Shown piece after piece: positions 41,824 through 49,821 of a stretch of 64,000 nucleotides of DNA. The notes beneath the pieces are model-generated. The model was not told the DNA's origin, made no database searches, and saw nothing but the letters and a program-made list of their open reading frames with translations. This stretch comes from VRUE01 sp963824215 (lineage in GTDB: Bacteria; Actinomycetota; Thermoleophilia; Solirubrobacterales; 70-9): NCBI GenBank assembly GCA_963824215.1, contig CAWGOE010000001.1, positions 248,001 to 312,000 of the forward strand, in the 5' to 3' direction. A program made the translations under genes and the position numbers. How positions within the stretch are numbered: the first letter of the stretch is position 1; each line of letters starts with the position of its first letter.

Positions 41824-42600
41824 TCAGCGAATGACGGCGCGTTTGTAGCGGTTGATCGAGAGGGCGGCGAAGACGATGGCGATGCCGAGCGACCAGAGGG
41901 CGGCGCCCCAGATCGAGTTGCCGGCCGGGGCGCCGAGCCAGAGAGCGCGCATCGCGTCGACAGTGACCGTGAAGGGGTTGACTTCGGCGAAGGACTGCAG
42001 CGCGGCCGGCATCGAGTCGACCGGGACGAAGGCTGAGGAGATGAAGGTGAGCGGGAAGATGATGATGAAGCCGAACGCCTGCGAGGACTCCGGCGAGGAC
42101 GAGACCAGGCCGACGAAGGCGAAGACCCAGGAGAAGGCGTAGCCGAAGAGCAGCATCAGGCCGACGCCGGCGGCGATGTGCGTGGCGGGCGCGTCGAAGG
42201 AGAAGCCGGCGATGAAGCCAACGGCGACCATGATCACCAGCGACAACGTGTTGGTGCCGATGTCGGCGAGGGTGCGGCCGGCGAGCACCGCACCGCGCGA
42301 CATCGGCAGCGAGCGGAAGCGGTCGATCAGGCCTTTCTTCAGGTCCTCGGAGAGGCCGAGGGCGGTGACGAAGCCGCCGAAGGACATCGTCTGCACGACG
42401 ATTCCGGGGATCAGGAAGTCGACGTAGGAGTAGCCCGGCGTTTCGATCGCGCCGCCGAAGACGTAGACGAAGAGCAGCACGAACATGATCGGCTGCACGG
42501 TGAAGGAGACCAGCAGGTCGGGCGCGCGGCGGATCCGCATGAAGCTGCGTCCGGCCAGCACGAGCGTGTCGGAGATGCTGTCGCGGATGCCCATCGTCAC
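41824..42600 (-). CDS. ABC-2 type transporter permease (DrrB-like)
   Basis: The 258-residue protein has six hydrophobic segments typical of ABC-2 permeases (PIMFVLLFVYVFGGAI; VVQTMSFGGFVTALGLSEDL; FGFIIIFPLTFISSAF). The E-loop region GLSEDLKKGLIDRFRSLPMSR is characteristic of the DrrB/daunorubicin-resistance subgroup. It overlaps the ATPase gene by 4 nt, and the two form a complete exporter for drug-like or lipid substrates. No biosynthetic genes are adjacent, so the substrate is open. Confidence 0.9.
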   Translation of the reverse strand: MTMGIRDSISDTLVLAGRSFMRIRRAPDLLVSFTVQPIMFVLLFVYVFGGAIETPGYSYVDFLIPGIVVQTMSFGGFVTALGLSEDLKKGLIDRFRSLPMSRGAVLAGRTLADIGTNTLSLVIMVAVGFIAGFSFDAPATHIAAGVGLMLLFGYAFSWVFAFVGLVSSSPESSQAFGFIIIFPLTFISSAFVPVDSMPAALQSFAEVNPFTVTVDAMRALWLGAPAGNSIWGAALWSLGIAIVFAALSINRYKRAVIR

Positions 42601-43580
42601 CTGACCTCGGCTTCCGGCTCGCCGTTTTCCTCCGCCTCGCTGGCGGCGCGCCCGGTCAGGCCGAGGAAGACGTCGTCGAGGGTCGGGCGGTGCATCGCGA
42701 CGTCGTCGATCGCGATCCCGGCCTCGTCGAGCCTGCGCACCGCGGCAGCGATCGTCCCTTGACGTTGCTCGACCGGGTAACAGAGGGCGCCGCCGGGCAA
42801 ATCGCTGGGCGGTCCGGAGACGATCGGCTCGAGCGCGGCGGTGGCGGCGTCGGCCTGGTCGCGGTTCTCCAGGGTGAGGTCGAGGCGCTCACCGCCAAAG
42901 CGGTCCTTAAGCTCGTCCGAGGTGCCCTCGGCGAGCATGCGGCCGCGGTCGATGACAGCGATGCGATCGGCGAGCCGGTCCGCCTCATCCAGGTACTGGG
43001 TGGTGAGCAGGACCGTGGTCCCTTTCGCCACCCGGTCTTCGATCATTTCCCAGAGGTCGATGCGACTGCGTGGGTCAAGCCCGGTCGTCGGCTCGTCGAG
43101 GAAGAGGACGGGCGGGCGGGCGACTAGCGCGGCGGCGAGGTCGAGGCGACGGCGCATCCCGCCCGAATAGGTGCGGACGAGGCGGTCGGCGGCCTCGCTG
43201 AGGCCAAAGCGCTCCAGCAGCTGGGCGGCGCGGGCCCGCGGCTCGCCCTTCGACAGGTGGTAGAGGCGGCCGACCATCTCCAGGTTCTCGGCCCCGGTCA
43301 GGTTTTCATCGACGGCGGCGTACTGGCCGGCGAGGCCGATCTTCGCCCGCAGCCCGGCGGCGTCGCGGGCGACGTCGAGGCCGGCGACGCGGGCGCTGCC
43401 GCCATCGGCACGCAGCAGCGTGGTGAGGATGCGGACCGCGGTCGTCTTACCGGCGCCGTTGGGCCCGAGCAAGCCGAGCACGGTGCCGGTTGGGGCGCGC
43501 AGATCGACCCCTTCGAGGGCGCGGACCTTGCCGTAGGACTTGCAGAGGCCGCTGGCTTCGATTGCGGCGTCGTTGGGCAT
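42597..43580 (-). CDS. ABC transporter ATP-binding protein (DrrA-like)
   Basis: The 327-residue ATPase has Walker A GPNGAGKTTAVRIL, signature YSGGMRRRLDLAAAL, Walker B PVLFLDEPTTGLDP and H-loop LLTTQYLDEADRLADRI, followed by a C-terminal domain of about 90 residues as in DrrA proteins. ATG 43580 is preceded on the minus strand by TAGATT with a 6-nt spacer and no RBS, so the transcript is probably leaderless. Confidence 0.92.
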   Translation of the reverse strand: MPNDAAIEASGLCKSYGKVRALEGVDLRAPTGTVLGLLGPNGAGKTTAVRILTTLLRADGGSARVAGLDVARDAAGLRAKIGLAGQYAAVDENLTGAENLEMVGRLYHLSKGEPRARAAQLLERFGLSEAADRLVRTYSGGMRRRLDLAAALVARPPVLFLDEPTTGLDPRSRIDLWEMIEDRVAKGTTVLLTTQYLDEADRLADRIAVIDRGRMLAEGTSDELKDRFGGERLDLTLENRDQADAATAALEPIVSGPPSDLPGGALCYPVEQRQGTIAAAVRRLDEAGIAIDDVAMHRPTLDDVFLGLTGRAASEAEENGEPEAEVR

Positions 43581-43592
43581 CGGCGGAATCTA
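43581..43592 (-). promoter_or_regulatory. Probable -10 element and leaderless start of the DrrA-like gene
   Basis: Minus-strand TAGATT (43587-43592) plus CCGCCG (43581-43586) leads directly into ATG 43580. Confidence 0.5.
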
Positions 43593-43612
43593 TACCGGCC
43601 GATTGCACGAAT

Positions 43613-44542
43613 TCAGTCGTCGAAGTCGAAGTCCTTGGGCGGTTTCTGCTCGAACCAGAGCTCGTCGTCCTCGGGCGCCTCCTCGAGGAAGTCCGGCGTT
43701 TTCTCGAGCACGTCCTCCTCGCCGGCGGCGGGCCGGGGGTCCTCGGCCTCGTCGTCGGGCTGGGACTCCGGCTCAAGCGCGGGCTCAGGCTCTGATTCGG
43801 GTTCCGGCTCGGTAACAGGAGGCTGATCGAAGATCGTCTCCCTGTCCTCGACCTCGCTCGGTGCCTCCAGCGCCTGGTCGAGCTCGTCGGAGAGCCGCTT
43901 CTCGTCCCAGAAGTCTTCGTCCTCTTCGTACTCCTCGTCCTGCGCCTCGTCCTTGGTCTCCTCGTCGAGGCCGGCGAGCGGATCGACCGGGGCCAGGCGC
44001 GGCTCGTCCATCTCCTCCTCGACAATCTCCTCCTCGGAGGGGGCGGCTGCCTGGGAGATGGAGAGCTCCTCCTCGATGTCGTACATCTCGGTCGGCTGCT
44101 CGGCGATCGCCTCGCGCTCCTCGGTAGTCGGGCCGGTCGAGGCGATCGGCTCGGCGGGCGCATCCACGTCGGGCACCGCCTCGTGTTCCATTGCCGGCGC
44201 CTCCTCCTCGGCGGGCGCCTCGAGCTCGGAGGGCAGCGCCTCCTGCAGGTCGGCGATCTCGGAGCGGGGTGCGGGGCGCCCAGGCGCGTCCTCCGCCTCG
44301 GGCGGCGCGAACTCGGGCGTTGCATCAGCAGCCGCCTCGGCCGCCGGCGCGTCCTCCAGGTCGGGCTGCGTCATGAATTCCGTCGGCGCCTCGGCGAGCG
44401 GATCGGGCGCCGATCCCTCGTCGCCAGGCCGCTCAGCAGCACCGAACGCCTCGCTCTCGAGTTGTTTCAGCTCAGAGTCATCGGCGCCGCGCTGGCGCTT
44501 CAGCTCCAGGTGCTCTTTGATCGCGTCGTCGAGAATGCCCAT
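43613..44542 (-). CDS. Acidic, disordered conserved hypothetical protein
   Basis: The 309-residue protein starts with a short conserved helix (MGILDDAIKEHLELKRQRG) and then becomes a long Glu/Asp/Pro/Ala-rich region without globular features, ending KPPKDFDFDD. The N-terminal motif and FDFD-type C-terminus recur in actinobacterial proteins of similar make-up whose function is unknown; a scaffold or nucleic-acid-mimic role is only a guess. It lies between the DrrA-like gene and tRNA-Ala(CGC). Confidence 0.7.
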   Translation of the reverse strand: MGILDDAIKEHLELKRQRGADDSELKQLESEAFGAAERPGDEGSAPDPLAEAPTEFMTQPDLEDAPAAEAAADATPEFAPPEAEDAPGRPAPRSEIADLQEALPSELEAPAEEEAPAMEHEAVPDVDAPAEPIASTGPTTEEREAIAEQPTEMYDIEEELSISQAAAPSEEEIVEEEMDEPRLAPVDPLAGLDEETKDEAQDEEYEEDEDFWDEKRLSDELDQALEAPSEVEDRETIFDQPPVTEPEPESEPEPALEPESQPDDEAEDPRPAAGEEDVLEKTPDFLEEAPEDDELWFEQKPPKDFDFDD

Positions 44543-44625
44543 GCGGATCCCTGGGGAACCTAAAGACTATGCGGTTATCCTTGCTCTTGCGAGGCGTTTG
44601 GGACGATCCTCCCAACCCCGCACGA

Positions 44626-44698
44626 GGGGCTATAGCTCAGCTGGCAGAGCGCCTGGATCGCACCCAGGAGGTCGGCGGTTCGAATCCGCCTAGCTCCA
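44626..44698 (+). tRNA. tRNA-Ala (CGC)
   Basis: A 73-nt cloverleaf: acceptor GGGGCTA/TAGCTCC with the alanine G3-T70 pair, D-arm GCTC/GAGC, anticodon arm CCTGG-ATCGCAC-CCAGG giving anticodon CGC, T-arm GGCGG-TTCGAAT-CCGCC, A73. Its 3' half (from 44651) is repeated at 46309-46359, marking an integration site. Confidence 0.94.
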
Positions 44699-44701
44699 TC
44701 G
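44651..44701 (+). mobile_element. Probable attachment-site repeat, left copy (3' half of tRNA-Ala)
   Basis: This 51-nt stretch from the anticodon stem to just past the discriminator base is repeated at 46309-46359 with one inserted G and one deleted G. Tyrosine-recombinase elements often use tRNA 3' ends in this way, leaving an intact gene on one side and a fragment on the other. Confidence 0.75.
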
Positions 44702-44813
44702 AAGGAAGTGGCTGCACGTCGGCGGGTTCGCATTTTCAGGACCGCTCGAACCGCCCCCGAAATCCGCGCACGGGGATTAGCGGCGATTACGGGTTATTCC
44801 CGGCATGGCGTCG

Positions 44814-45518
44814 CTATCCAAGATCACCGGCTGAGGCAACGGACTCCGAGCTCACCGTAGGGGTGACTCCGAACCCCGCACAGAAGCTCTGAACGACCTC
44901 AACCCGATAGGCAAGACCGAACTCGACGACGCGGTTGATCGTCTCTCGAACTTCTCGGCTCCCTTCTTTGAACTCAAGTATCTCGGAGGCCAGGACGCGC
45001 TGCGATTCACTGCCAAAGCAGATTCCAACTACCTTCGTTCCATTGTGATAAGTGGTGACTGGACTGCCCGAAAGTCCCTCGATCACAGGAAAAGGCAACG
45101 TCATGGTGATGGGACCTTTCGTTCTAAAGCTCACCACATGTCCTGCGAAGTAGCCATCCGTAACGCCGGCCCATCCAGCCCCATGCGAGTAGAACCCATA
45201 AGTGCTCACATCGCTGCCTACGAGAAGGCTCCCCGGAGTGAGCAATGGGAAATAGCTGCTTGACCGTCTGAGCGCTTGGGGAAGAAGAGCTAGGTCAACG
45301 GTGTCGTCTGTTGGCATTTGAATCGACGAGATCGGAACAACTCTCCCAAGCTCCTGATCCACTACCCCCAAACGAGTTCCCTCAAGAACCGACACTACAT
45401 GTCGGCAAGTCAGGAGATCTCCATTTGCCGTTATTGAGAACGAGTTGCCTCGTAGCCTTTCTGGCCGGCCGTCATCTGCAAGCACAGCTATCGGGAAGTG
45501 GAACTTCCTGGGGTCCAT
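44814..45518 (-). CDS. Trypsin-like serine protease, cytoplasmic, in the tRNA islet
   Basis: The 234-residue protein has the chymotrypsin-fold triad in order: His in LLTCRHVVS (about residue 39), Asp in DDTVDLALLP (about 75) and Ser in IEGLSGSPVTT (about 150). There is no signal peptide or transmembrane segment, so it should act inside the cell, as do trypsin-like domains found in many conflict and defence proteins. Codon use and GC content are atypical for this genome. Start ATG 45518 (MDPRKFHFPIAV). It is downstream of the toxin-antitoxin pair on the same strand, 21 nt away. Confidence 0.72.
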   Translation of the reverse strand: MDPRKFHFPIAVLADDGRPERLRGNSFSITANGDLLTCRHVVSVLEGTRLGVVDQELGRVVPISSIQMPTDDTVDLALLPQALRRSSSYFPLLTPGSLLVGSDVSTYGFYSHGAGWAGVTDGYFAGHVVSFRTKGPITMTLPFPVIEGLSGSPVTTYHNGTKVVGICFGSESQRVLASEILEFKEGSREVRETINRVVEFGLAYRVEVVQSFCAGFGVTPTVSSESVASAGDLG

Positions 45519-45539
45519 ATCTGGTTCCTGCCTAGCTAT

Positions 45540-45830
45540 CTATGACTTGACGTAGCGCGCCACTGCCTCTCGGGCGAGGTCGCTAACGGAACGGCCTTCC
45601 TCTTTGGCGCGCTTCTGCGCAGCGCGATAGAGGTCAGGGGTCGTGCGGAAGCTCAATCGCGGGGAGGCTCCGGCGCCCGCCAGTGAAGGGCGGCCGACTC
45701 GGCGGGGCTTTGCCTTCGAGAGATCGTAACCGCGCTCAGCCTCGGCAGCGAGGACATCGGCGAGCTCGGGGGTGATCTCCGTCCCGGCCTTCGTCTTTGG
45801 ATTCTTTCGGGTCTTCTTTACCTTCGCCAT
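45540..45830 (-). CDS. Ribbon-helix-helix antitoxin (CopG-like)
   Basis: The 96-residue protein has a basic N-terminal tail (MAKVKKTRKNPKTKAG) and a C-terminal ribbon-helix-helix: PRLSFRTTPDLYRAAQKRA for the strand and first helix, then GRSVSDLAREAVARYV. RHH antitoxins neutralise the toxin and autorepress. The gene overlaps the upstream toxin gene by 13 nt, the usual toxin-first layout of BrnT/BrnA and HigBA-like pairs. Confidence 0.78.
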   Translation of the reverse strand: MAKVKKTRKNPKTKAGTEITPELADVLAAEAERGYDLSKAKPRRVGRPSLAGAGASPRLSFRTTPDLYRAAQKRAKEEGRSVSDLAREAVARYVKS

Positions 45831-46102
45831 TTCTTGGCCTCCTCGTACTGCTTTCGATAGCGGTCGCGCAACGGCATCGCGTGGATCACCAGCAGGGCGT
45901 CGTTTGCGAGCTCCACTGCCATCACCTCCAGTGCAGTTCCCTCCTCGTCATCGCCGAGAAAGACGAGTCGTGAGCTGGCGTTCTCTGGAGCATCGACAGG
46001 TGGATCCTGCTCGAAGCGCAAGCCGCAATGCTCGATGACGTAGCGGGAGCGTTCACGCGATATCCGGTGCTTGGTCGCAGCGCGAGCCCATTTCAGATCC
46101 AC
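45818..46102 (-). CDS. Putative toxin of a type II toxin-antitoxin pair
   Basis: The 94-residue protein begins with GTG (MDLKWARAATKHRISRERSRYVIEHC) and ends LLVIHAMPLRDRYRKQYEEAKKWRR. Small size, the basic helical C-terminus, a central beta-sheet (SSRLVFLGDDEEGTALEVMAVEL) and the overlap with an RHH antitoxin fit a small RNase-type toxin. I cannot place it firmly in BrnT or another named family. A TAGATT -10 lies 6 nt before the GTG. Confidence 0.65.
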   Translation of the reverse strand: MDLKWARAATKHRISRERSRYVIEHCGLRFEQDPPVDAPENASSRLVFLGDDEEGTALEVMAVELANDALLVIHAMPLRDRYRKQYEEAKKWRR

Positions 46103-46132
46103 AGCCGCAATCTATTGTTTCTGTCGGACAAT
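46103..46132 (-). promoter_or_regulatory. Promoter and candidate operator of the toxin-antitoxin pair
   Basis: On the minus strand TAGATT (46109-46114) precedes the toxin GTG by 6 nt. Directly upstream, ATTGT (46114-46118) and ACAAT (46128-46132) form an interrupted dyad next to the -10, a suitable place for autorepression by the RHH antitoxin. Confidence 0.45.
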
Positions 46133-46169
46133 ATTAGCACCGTGTTGCAACTCCAACCGACCCTCTCAT

Positions 46170-46199
46170 TTCAGCCACTTCTGGCGAGAAGTGGCTGAA
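46170..46199. terminator. Strong hairpin inside the islet
   Basis: TTCAGCCACTTCT (46170-46182) and AGAAGTGGCTGAA (46187-46199) form a perfect 13-bp stem with a GGCG tetraloop. It lies between the toxin promoter and the tRNA fragment. On the minus strand it would stop read-through from glyA into the islet; on the plus strand no gene precedes it. Confidence 0.55.
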
Positions 46200-46308
46200 T
46201 CCCTTCATATCGCTGCATATCCTGCTCGTCTAGAGAAATTGCACAAAACCAGCGGCTACTGGAAAGCGCTGGAAATAGGCTTTCTTGCACCTCCATGCCA
46301 CACGACTT

Positions 46309-46359
46309 GCCTGGATCGCACCCAGGAGGGTCGGCGGTTCGAATCCGCCTACTCCATCG
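46309..46359 (+). mobile_element. Partial tRNA-Ala copy: right attachment-site repeat
   Basis: It matches the 3' half of tRNA-Ala(CGC) (44651-44701) except for one extra G after the anticodon stem and a missing G in the acceptor part. The 5' half is absent and the acceptor would be broken, so it is not a functional tRNA. It ends 41 nt before the end of glyA. Confidence 0.8.
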
Positions 46360-46399
46360 CCGCCTCTCGTTGTGCCCCCATCTCGTTCCGCACCGCGGG

Positions 46400-47845
46400 T
46401 CAGACGACGAGGCCGGGGTACAGCGGATACGCCTCCGTCAGCTCCTCGACCGTGGCACGCACTTCGTCGACCAACGCCTGCGGGAGCTCCGGCTTCCCGC
46501 GGACGTCCTCGATCGGCCCTGCGGCCCCGAGGACGGCGGAGATCAGCTCGGCGATTCGGCCCATCTCCCCTTCGCCAAAGCCGCGGGTGGTCAGAGCCGC
46601 GGTCCCGAGCCGGATGCCGCTGGTGAACCACGGGCCGTTCGGGTCGTACGGCAGCACGTTGCGATTGAGCACGATGTTGCACTCGCGCAGGGCCGCCTCC
46701 GCCTGTCGACCGTTGAGACCATGCTGGCGCACATCCACGAGCAGCAGATGGTTTTCGGTGCCGCCGGTCTGCAGCACCTCACTGCCGGCCACGAGCGCCT
46801 CGGCCAGCGCGCGCGCGTTCGCGACGATCGTCGCCGCGTAGTCGCGGAACTCCGGCGCAAGCGCTTCGTGGAACGCGACGGCCTTAGCCGCCATGACGTG
46901 GGCCAGCGGGCCTCCGAGGATCATCGGGCAGCCGCGGTCGACGGCGTCCACGAACTCGCTCGTGCACAGCACGAGACCACCGCGCGGGCCGCGCAGCGTC
47001 TTGTGCGTCGTCGAGGTCACAATGTGGGCGTACGGAACGGGGTCGAACTCGCCCTCGAAGACGCCGCCGGCGACAAGGCCCGCGAAGTGGGCCATGTCGA
47101 CCATGAACACAGCGCCGACCTCGTCCGCGATCTCGCGGAAGCGGCGGAAGTCGATCTTGCGCGGGTAGGAACTGTGGCCCGCGAGAATCAGCAGCGGGCG
47201 GGTCTCCAGCGCCAGCTCGCGCACTCGGTCGTAGTCGATCAAGCCCGACTCCGGATCCACCCCGTAGGGGACGACCTCGAAGAGTTTGGCGGACAGGTTC
47301 GCCCGCATGCCATGCGTCAGGTGGCCGCCAGAAGTCAGCTCCATCGCGAGCATGCGCTGGTTGACGAGGCGTTGGCGCAGCTCCTCCCACTGCTCCTCGG
47401 AAAGGAGCCGCGAGTCCCGCACGCCCTGCTCTTCGAGGTACGGCTTCTCGACGCGCTCGGCGAGGATCGCCGAGAAGGCGACGAGGTTGGCGTCGGCGCC
47501 GCTGTGCGGCTGCACGTACGCATGGTCGGCCCCGAAAAGCTCCTGAGCCAGCGACGCGGCGGCGCCCTCGACCGTGTCGACGTTCTCGCAGCCCGCGTAC
47601 CAGCGCTTGCCCGTGGCGCCCTCGGCGTACTTGTCCGTCATCCACTGGCCCATCGCCAGCTGGACGGCCGGCGAGCTGTAGTTCTCGCTCGCGATCAGCT
47701 TCAGCGCGTGCCGCTGGTCCTCAAGTTCGCTGCGGATCGCGGCGGCCACCTCCGGCGCCACACCGCCGACCACCTCGAGTGCGGACTTGAAGGCCTGGCT
47801 GGCCGTGGAAGCGTCGCGGATGGTCTCGGGCCCCATGGCGCTCAT
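46400..47845 (-). CDS. glyA: Serine hydroxymethyltransferase (GlyA), long form
   Basis: GlyA makes glycine and methylene-tetrahydrofolate from serine, supplying purine synthesis with both. The 481-residue protein has LIASENYSSPAV, VQPHSGADANL and the PLP-lysine motif TSTTHKTLRGPRGG (Lys282). It is about 60 residues longer than the E. coli type; much of the extra length is a charged insertion at about 130-168 (LLSEEQWEELRQRL). Such long forms are known in some actinobacteria and chlamydiae. ATG 47845 is chosen (in-frame ATG 47836 is possible). Confidence 0.94.
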   Translation of the reverse strand: MSAMGPETIRDASTASQAFKSALEVVGGVAPEVAAAIRSELEDQRHALKLIASENYSSPAVQLAMGQWMTDKYAEGATGKRWYAGCENVDTVEGAAASLAQELFGADHAYVQPHSGADANLVAFSAILAERVEKPYLEEQGVRDSRLLSEEQWEELRQRLVNQRMLAMELTSGGHLTHGMRANLSAKLFEVVPYGVDPESGLIDYDRVRELALETRPLLILAGHSSYPRKIDFRRFREIADEVGAVFMVDMAHFAGLVAGGVFEGEFDPVPYAHIVTSTTHKTLRGPRGGLVLCTSEFVDAVDRGCPMILGGPLAHVMAAKAVAFHEALAPEFRDYAATIVANARALAEALVAGSEVLQTGGTENHLLLVDVRQHGLNGRQAEAALRECNIVLNRNVLPYDPNGPWFTSGIRLGTAALTTRGFGEGEMGRIAELISAVLGAAGPIEDVRGKPELPQALVDEVRATVEELTEAYPLYPGLVV

Positions 47846-47952
47846 CCTAACTCGACACCTCTTAATGGCTGCGTGTGCTTTTCGGGGCCATAAATCCAGA
47901 AAGCGGCCGCCCCGCTTACTCAGCGGATGACATCGAGCTGACGTACTGCTAA

Positions 47953-47964
47953 TAGCATGAACCC
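47953..47964 (+). promoter_or_regulatory. Probable -10 element and leaderless start of the 47965 gene
   Basis: TAGCAT (47953-47958) is followed by GAACCC and GTG 47965, with no ribosome-binding site. Confidence 0.5.
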
Positions 47965-48747
47965 GTGCCCAAGAACCGAATCGCTTTCCTCGTCGCGCTG
48001 TGCGCACTGGCTCTCGCGGCTCCGGCGGGTGGTAGCCAGGAGAGTGGCAGGCTAAGCGACTCCGAGATGTACTGGCTCGGTCCCTACTTCGCCGGGCTGC
48101 GCTTGACCGATACGAGTTATCAGGCGTTCGTGTACGGGGAGTGCAAGCCCCCCGAGGGGGAGGGCGGGTGTCAACTACCGGTCCGGGTGGGAAACGCGAC
48201 CAGCTGCACCCGAAACCCGATCGGGAGCAGCGGCCTGGTGCGGAATGTGTTCCTCGTGCGCGGTGGCGCGCTCGCGGTGGCATACGCACCGGGAGCGGTC
48301 GACGTGGGAACGGGACGGCAGACGGTGAGCGTGCGCGCCTCCGAACCGGAGGTCCTCGGAGCGGCACTGCGAGAAGTTCGCCAGCGATCGGAGGCGGGTC
48401 CGGAGCCGCTCGCCCCGCCCGTGTATCCGCTGCCGGTGCTGCGCGAGCTGAAGCGGGTGACCGTGGCCGCGGAGCAGTTCGGCGGGGTCGCGGCGATCGC
48501 TAAGGCGACCGAGCTGCCGCCGGACGAGGTGGAGCTACGACTGCGGGTCGCCGAGCTGCTGGGGCCGGACGTCCTGGCCGACGTCCCCGCCCCGACGATC
48601 TCGATCGCCACCGTGGAACGGTGGCGGCAGCTGGCCTTCGGGGTGCAGACCCACAACCTCGCCCACACCGCCGAACGACACAAAATGTCTGTGGCGTCGC
48701 TACGGAAGAAGATCCGCCAAGTGCGGGGTCTCGCCGGCGGCTGCTGA
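47965..48747 (+). CDS. Hypothetical secreted protein with a helical C-terminal domain
   Basis: The 260-residue protein starts with a signal peptide (IAFLVALCALALAAPAGG) and then a domain (about 30-125) containing GPYFAGLRLTDTSYQAFVYGEC, with cysteines in GECKP, GGCQLP and TSCTR. The C-terminal part (about 155-255) is helical and has two HTH-like stretches: FGGVAAIAKATELPPDEVELRLRVAEL and HKMSVASLRKKIRQV. DNA-binding-like motifs behind a signal peptide are odd and may be chance helices. No family is recognised. It is divergent from glyA. Confidence 0.6.
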   Translation: MPKNRIAFLVALCALALAAPAGGSQESGRLSDSEMYWLGPYFAGLRLTDTSYQAFVYGECKPPEGEGGCQLPVRVGNATSCTRNPIGSSGLVRNVFLVRGGALAVAYAPGAVDVGTGRQTVSVRASEPEVLGAALREVRQRSEAGPEPLAPPVYPLPVLRELKRVTVAAEQFGGVAAIAKATELPPDEVELRLRVAELLGPDVLADVPAPTISIATVERWRQLAFGVQTHNLAHTAERHKMSVASLRKKIRQVRGLAGGC

Positions 48748-48770
48748 GGCACCTGCCGGCGACCGGATGC

Positions 48771-49709
48771 CTAGTCGAAGAAGTCGGGACCGGGGTCGAA
48801 AAAGTCGTAACCGGGGTCGAGATCGACAGAGAGGTCGGGGCCCTGGGGATTGATGGATGCGGCGCCGAGGAACGGCATCCGGATCGTGCTGCGCCACAGG
48901 GGGTGACCGCCGAGGCCGCGCTTGACCGTGGCCTGGCCGCGGAACGGGCGCGGCGGCCGCACGGTCGCGGTGCCGGCCATAAGGTCGACGGCGAAGGCGG
49001 AAGCGCCCGCGCGGGCAACGCTCGCTCGAACGATCTCCATCCCTTCACGGCTTTCGCCCTTGAAGCCGTAGAAGACGCTCCGCGCTTTTCCTTTGCTGTA
49101 GTGGAGGCCGGCGGCGAAGATGCAACTGCAGCGACTGCCGAAGGCGAGCAGGGACGCCGCTTCTTCCTCGCTCCGGGAGCTCAGCGCCAGAGGCCGCACG
49201 GTGCGGGCAAGTGGAGTCGGCTCTTCGGGGCACTGCCACTGCGAGATCACGCTCATCGATCCCTCGACCTGAGCGGCTTTTATCCGCACGTAGTTGCGCT
49301 CGCCGGTGAAGTCGATCGTCCCGGCGAAGGTGCCCTCACGCAGCGTCCGCGGCTCACCCGTGCACCCTTCCGACGGCTCGGTCGAGCTCAGCGTCCCGGT
49401 GGGCGTAAAGGCGACGTCGATCAGGCCCAGGCGACCGAACCGAACCTTCAGGCCCTCCTTGGTGACCTCGCCCTGCACCTCATAGCTGACCAGCTGATCC
49501 TTGTTCCGGAGCTCGAGCGTCACCGTCTCGTCGTCCGCGGTCTCGAGCTGCGCCCGCAAGCCATTGTTCGTCTTCAATCCGAGTTCGACGTTGACGATCG
49601 TTCCCGTTTCCGGGCTCGCGGCCGACGACGTGGCGGCAGCTAGCAAGAGGACGATGGCGGTTGCCGAGGCGAGGAGTAACGGATGCCGCATCCTCAGAAG
49701 CGTATTCAT
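48771..49709 (-). CDS. Hypothetical secreted protein
   Basis: The 312-residue protein has a signal peptide (HPLLLASATAIVLLLAAATSSAAS), followed by a beta-rich domain (VNVELGLKTNNGLRAQLET, then CTGEPRTLREGTFAGTIDF), a central pair of cysteines (GSRCSCIFAAG) and an Asp/Phe-rich end (GYDFFDPGPDFFD). It resembles the many secreted Thermoleophilia proteins with a repeat-like beta domain, but I assign no function. Start ATG 49709; ATG 49694 is an alternative. It converges with the 47965 gene. Confidence 0.65.
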   Translation of the reverse strand: MNTLLRMRHPLLLASATAIVLLLAAATSSAASPETGTIVNVELGLKTNNGLRAQLETADDETVTLELRNKDQLVSYEVQGEVTKEGLKVRFGRLGLIDVAFTPTGTLSSTEPSEGCTGEPRTLREGTFAGTIDFTGERNYVRIKAAQVEGSMSVISQWQCPEEPTPLARTVRPLALSSRSEEEAASLLAFGSRCSCIFAAGLHYSKGKARSVFYGFKGESREGMEIVRASVARAGASAFAVDLMAGTATVRPPRPFRGQATVKRGLGGHPLWRSTIRMPFLGAASINPQGPDLSVDLDPGYDFFDPGPDFFD

Positions 49710-49821
49710 AGCCCGCTCGAACCGCCTCCTCTTATTTCGGGCACTCCTGCACGTTGCGAAACGAACGCCAACTGTGTGCTGCCGATTCCCTCCGAACTGG
49801 CAGGAGCAGGCTCTCTTAAGC

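Larger units (their letters stand above)
44702..46308. mobile_element. Small genomic islet between tRNA-Ala(CGC) and the tRNA fragment
   Basis: About 1.6 kb bounded by the two tRNA-derived repeats. It contains a trypsin-like protease gene and a toxin-antitoxin pair, all on the minus strand, and its DNA is clearly less GC-rich than the flanks. No integrase, transposase or plasmid gene is present, so it is either a degraded integrative element or a passively mobilised cargo unit. Confidence 0.65.

Noticed and set aside
46309..46381. Possible second tRNA-Ala(CGC) gene
   Set aside because: Only the 3' half is present, the acceptor half lacks a partner and one base is missing, so it cannot fold into a tRNA; it was kept as an attachment-site repeat.
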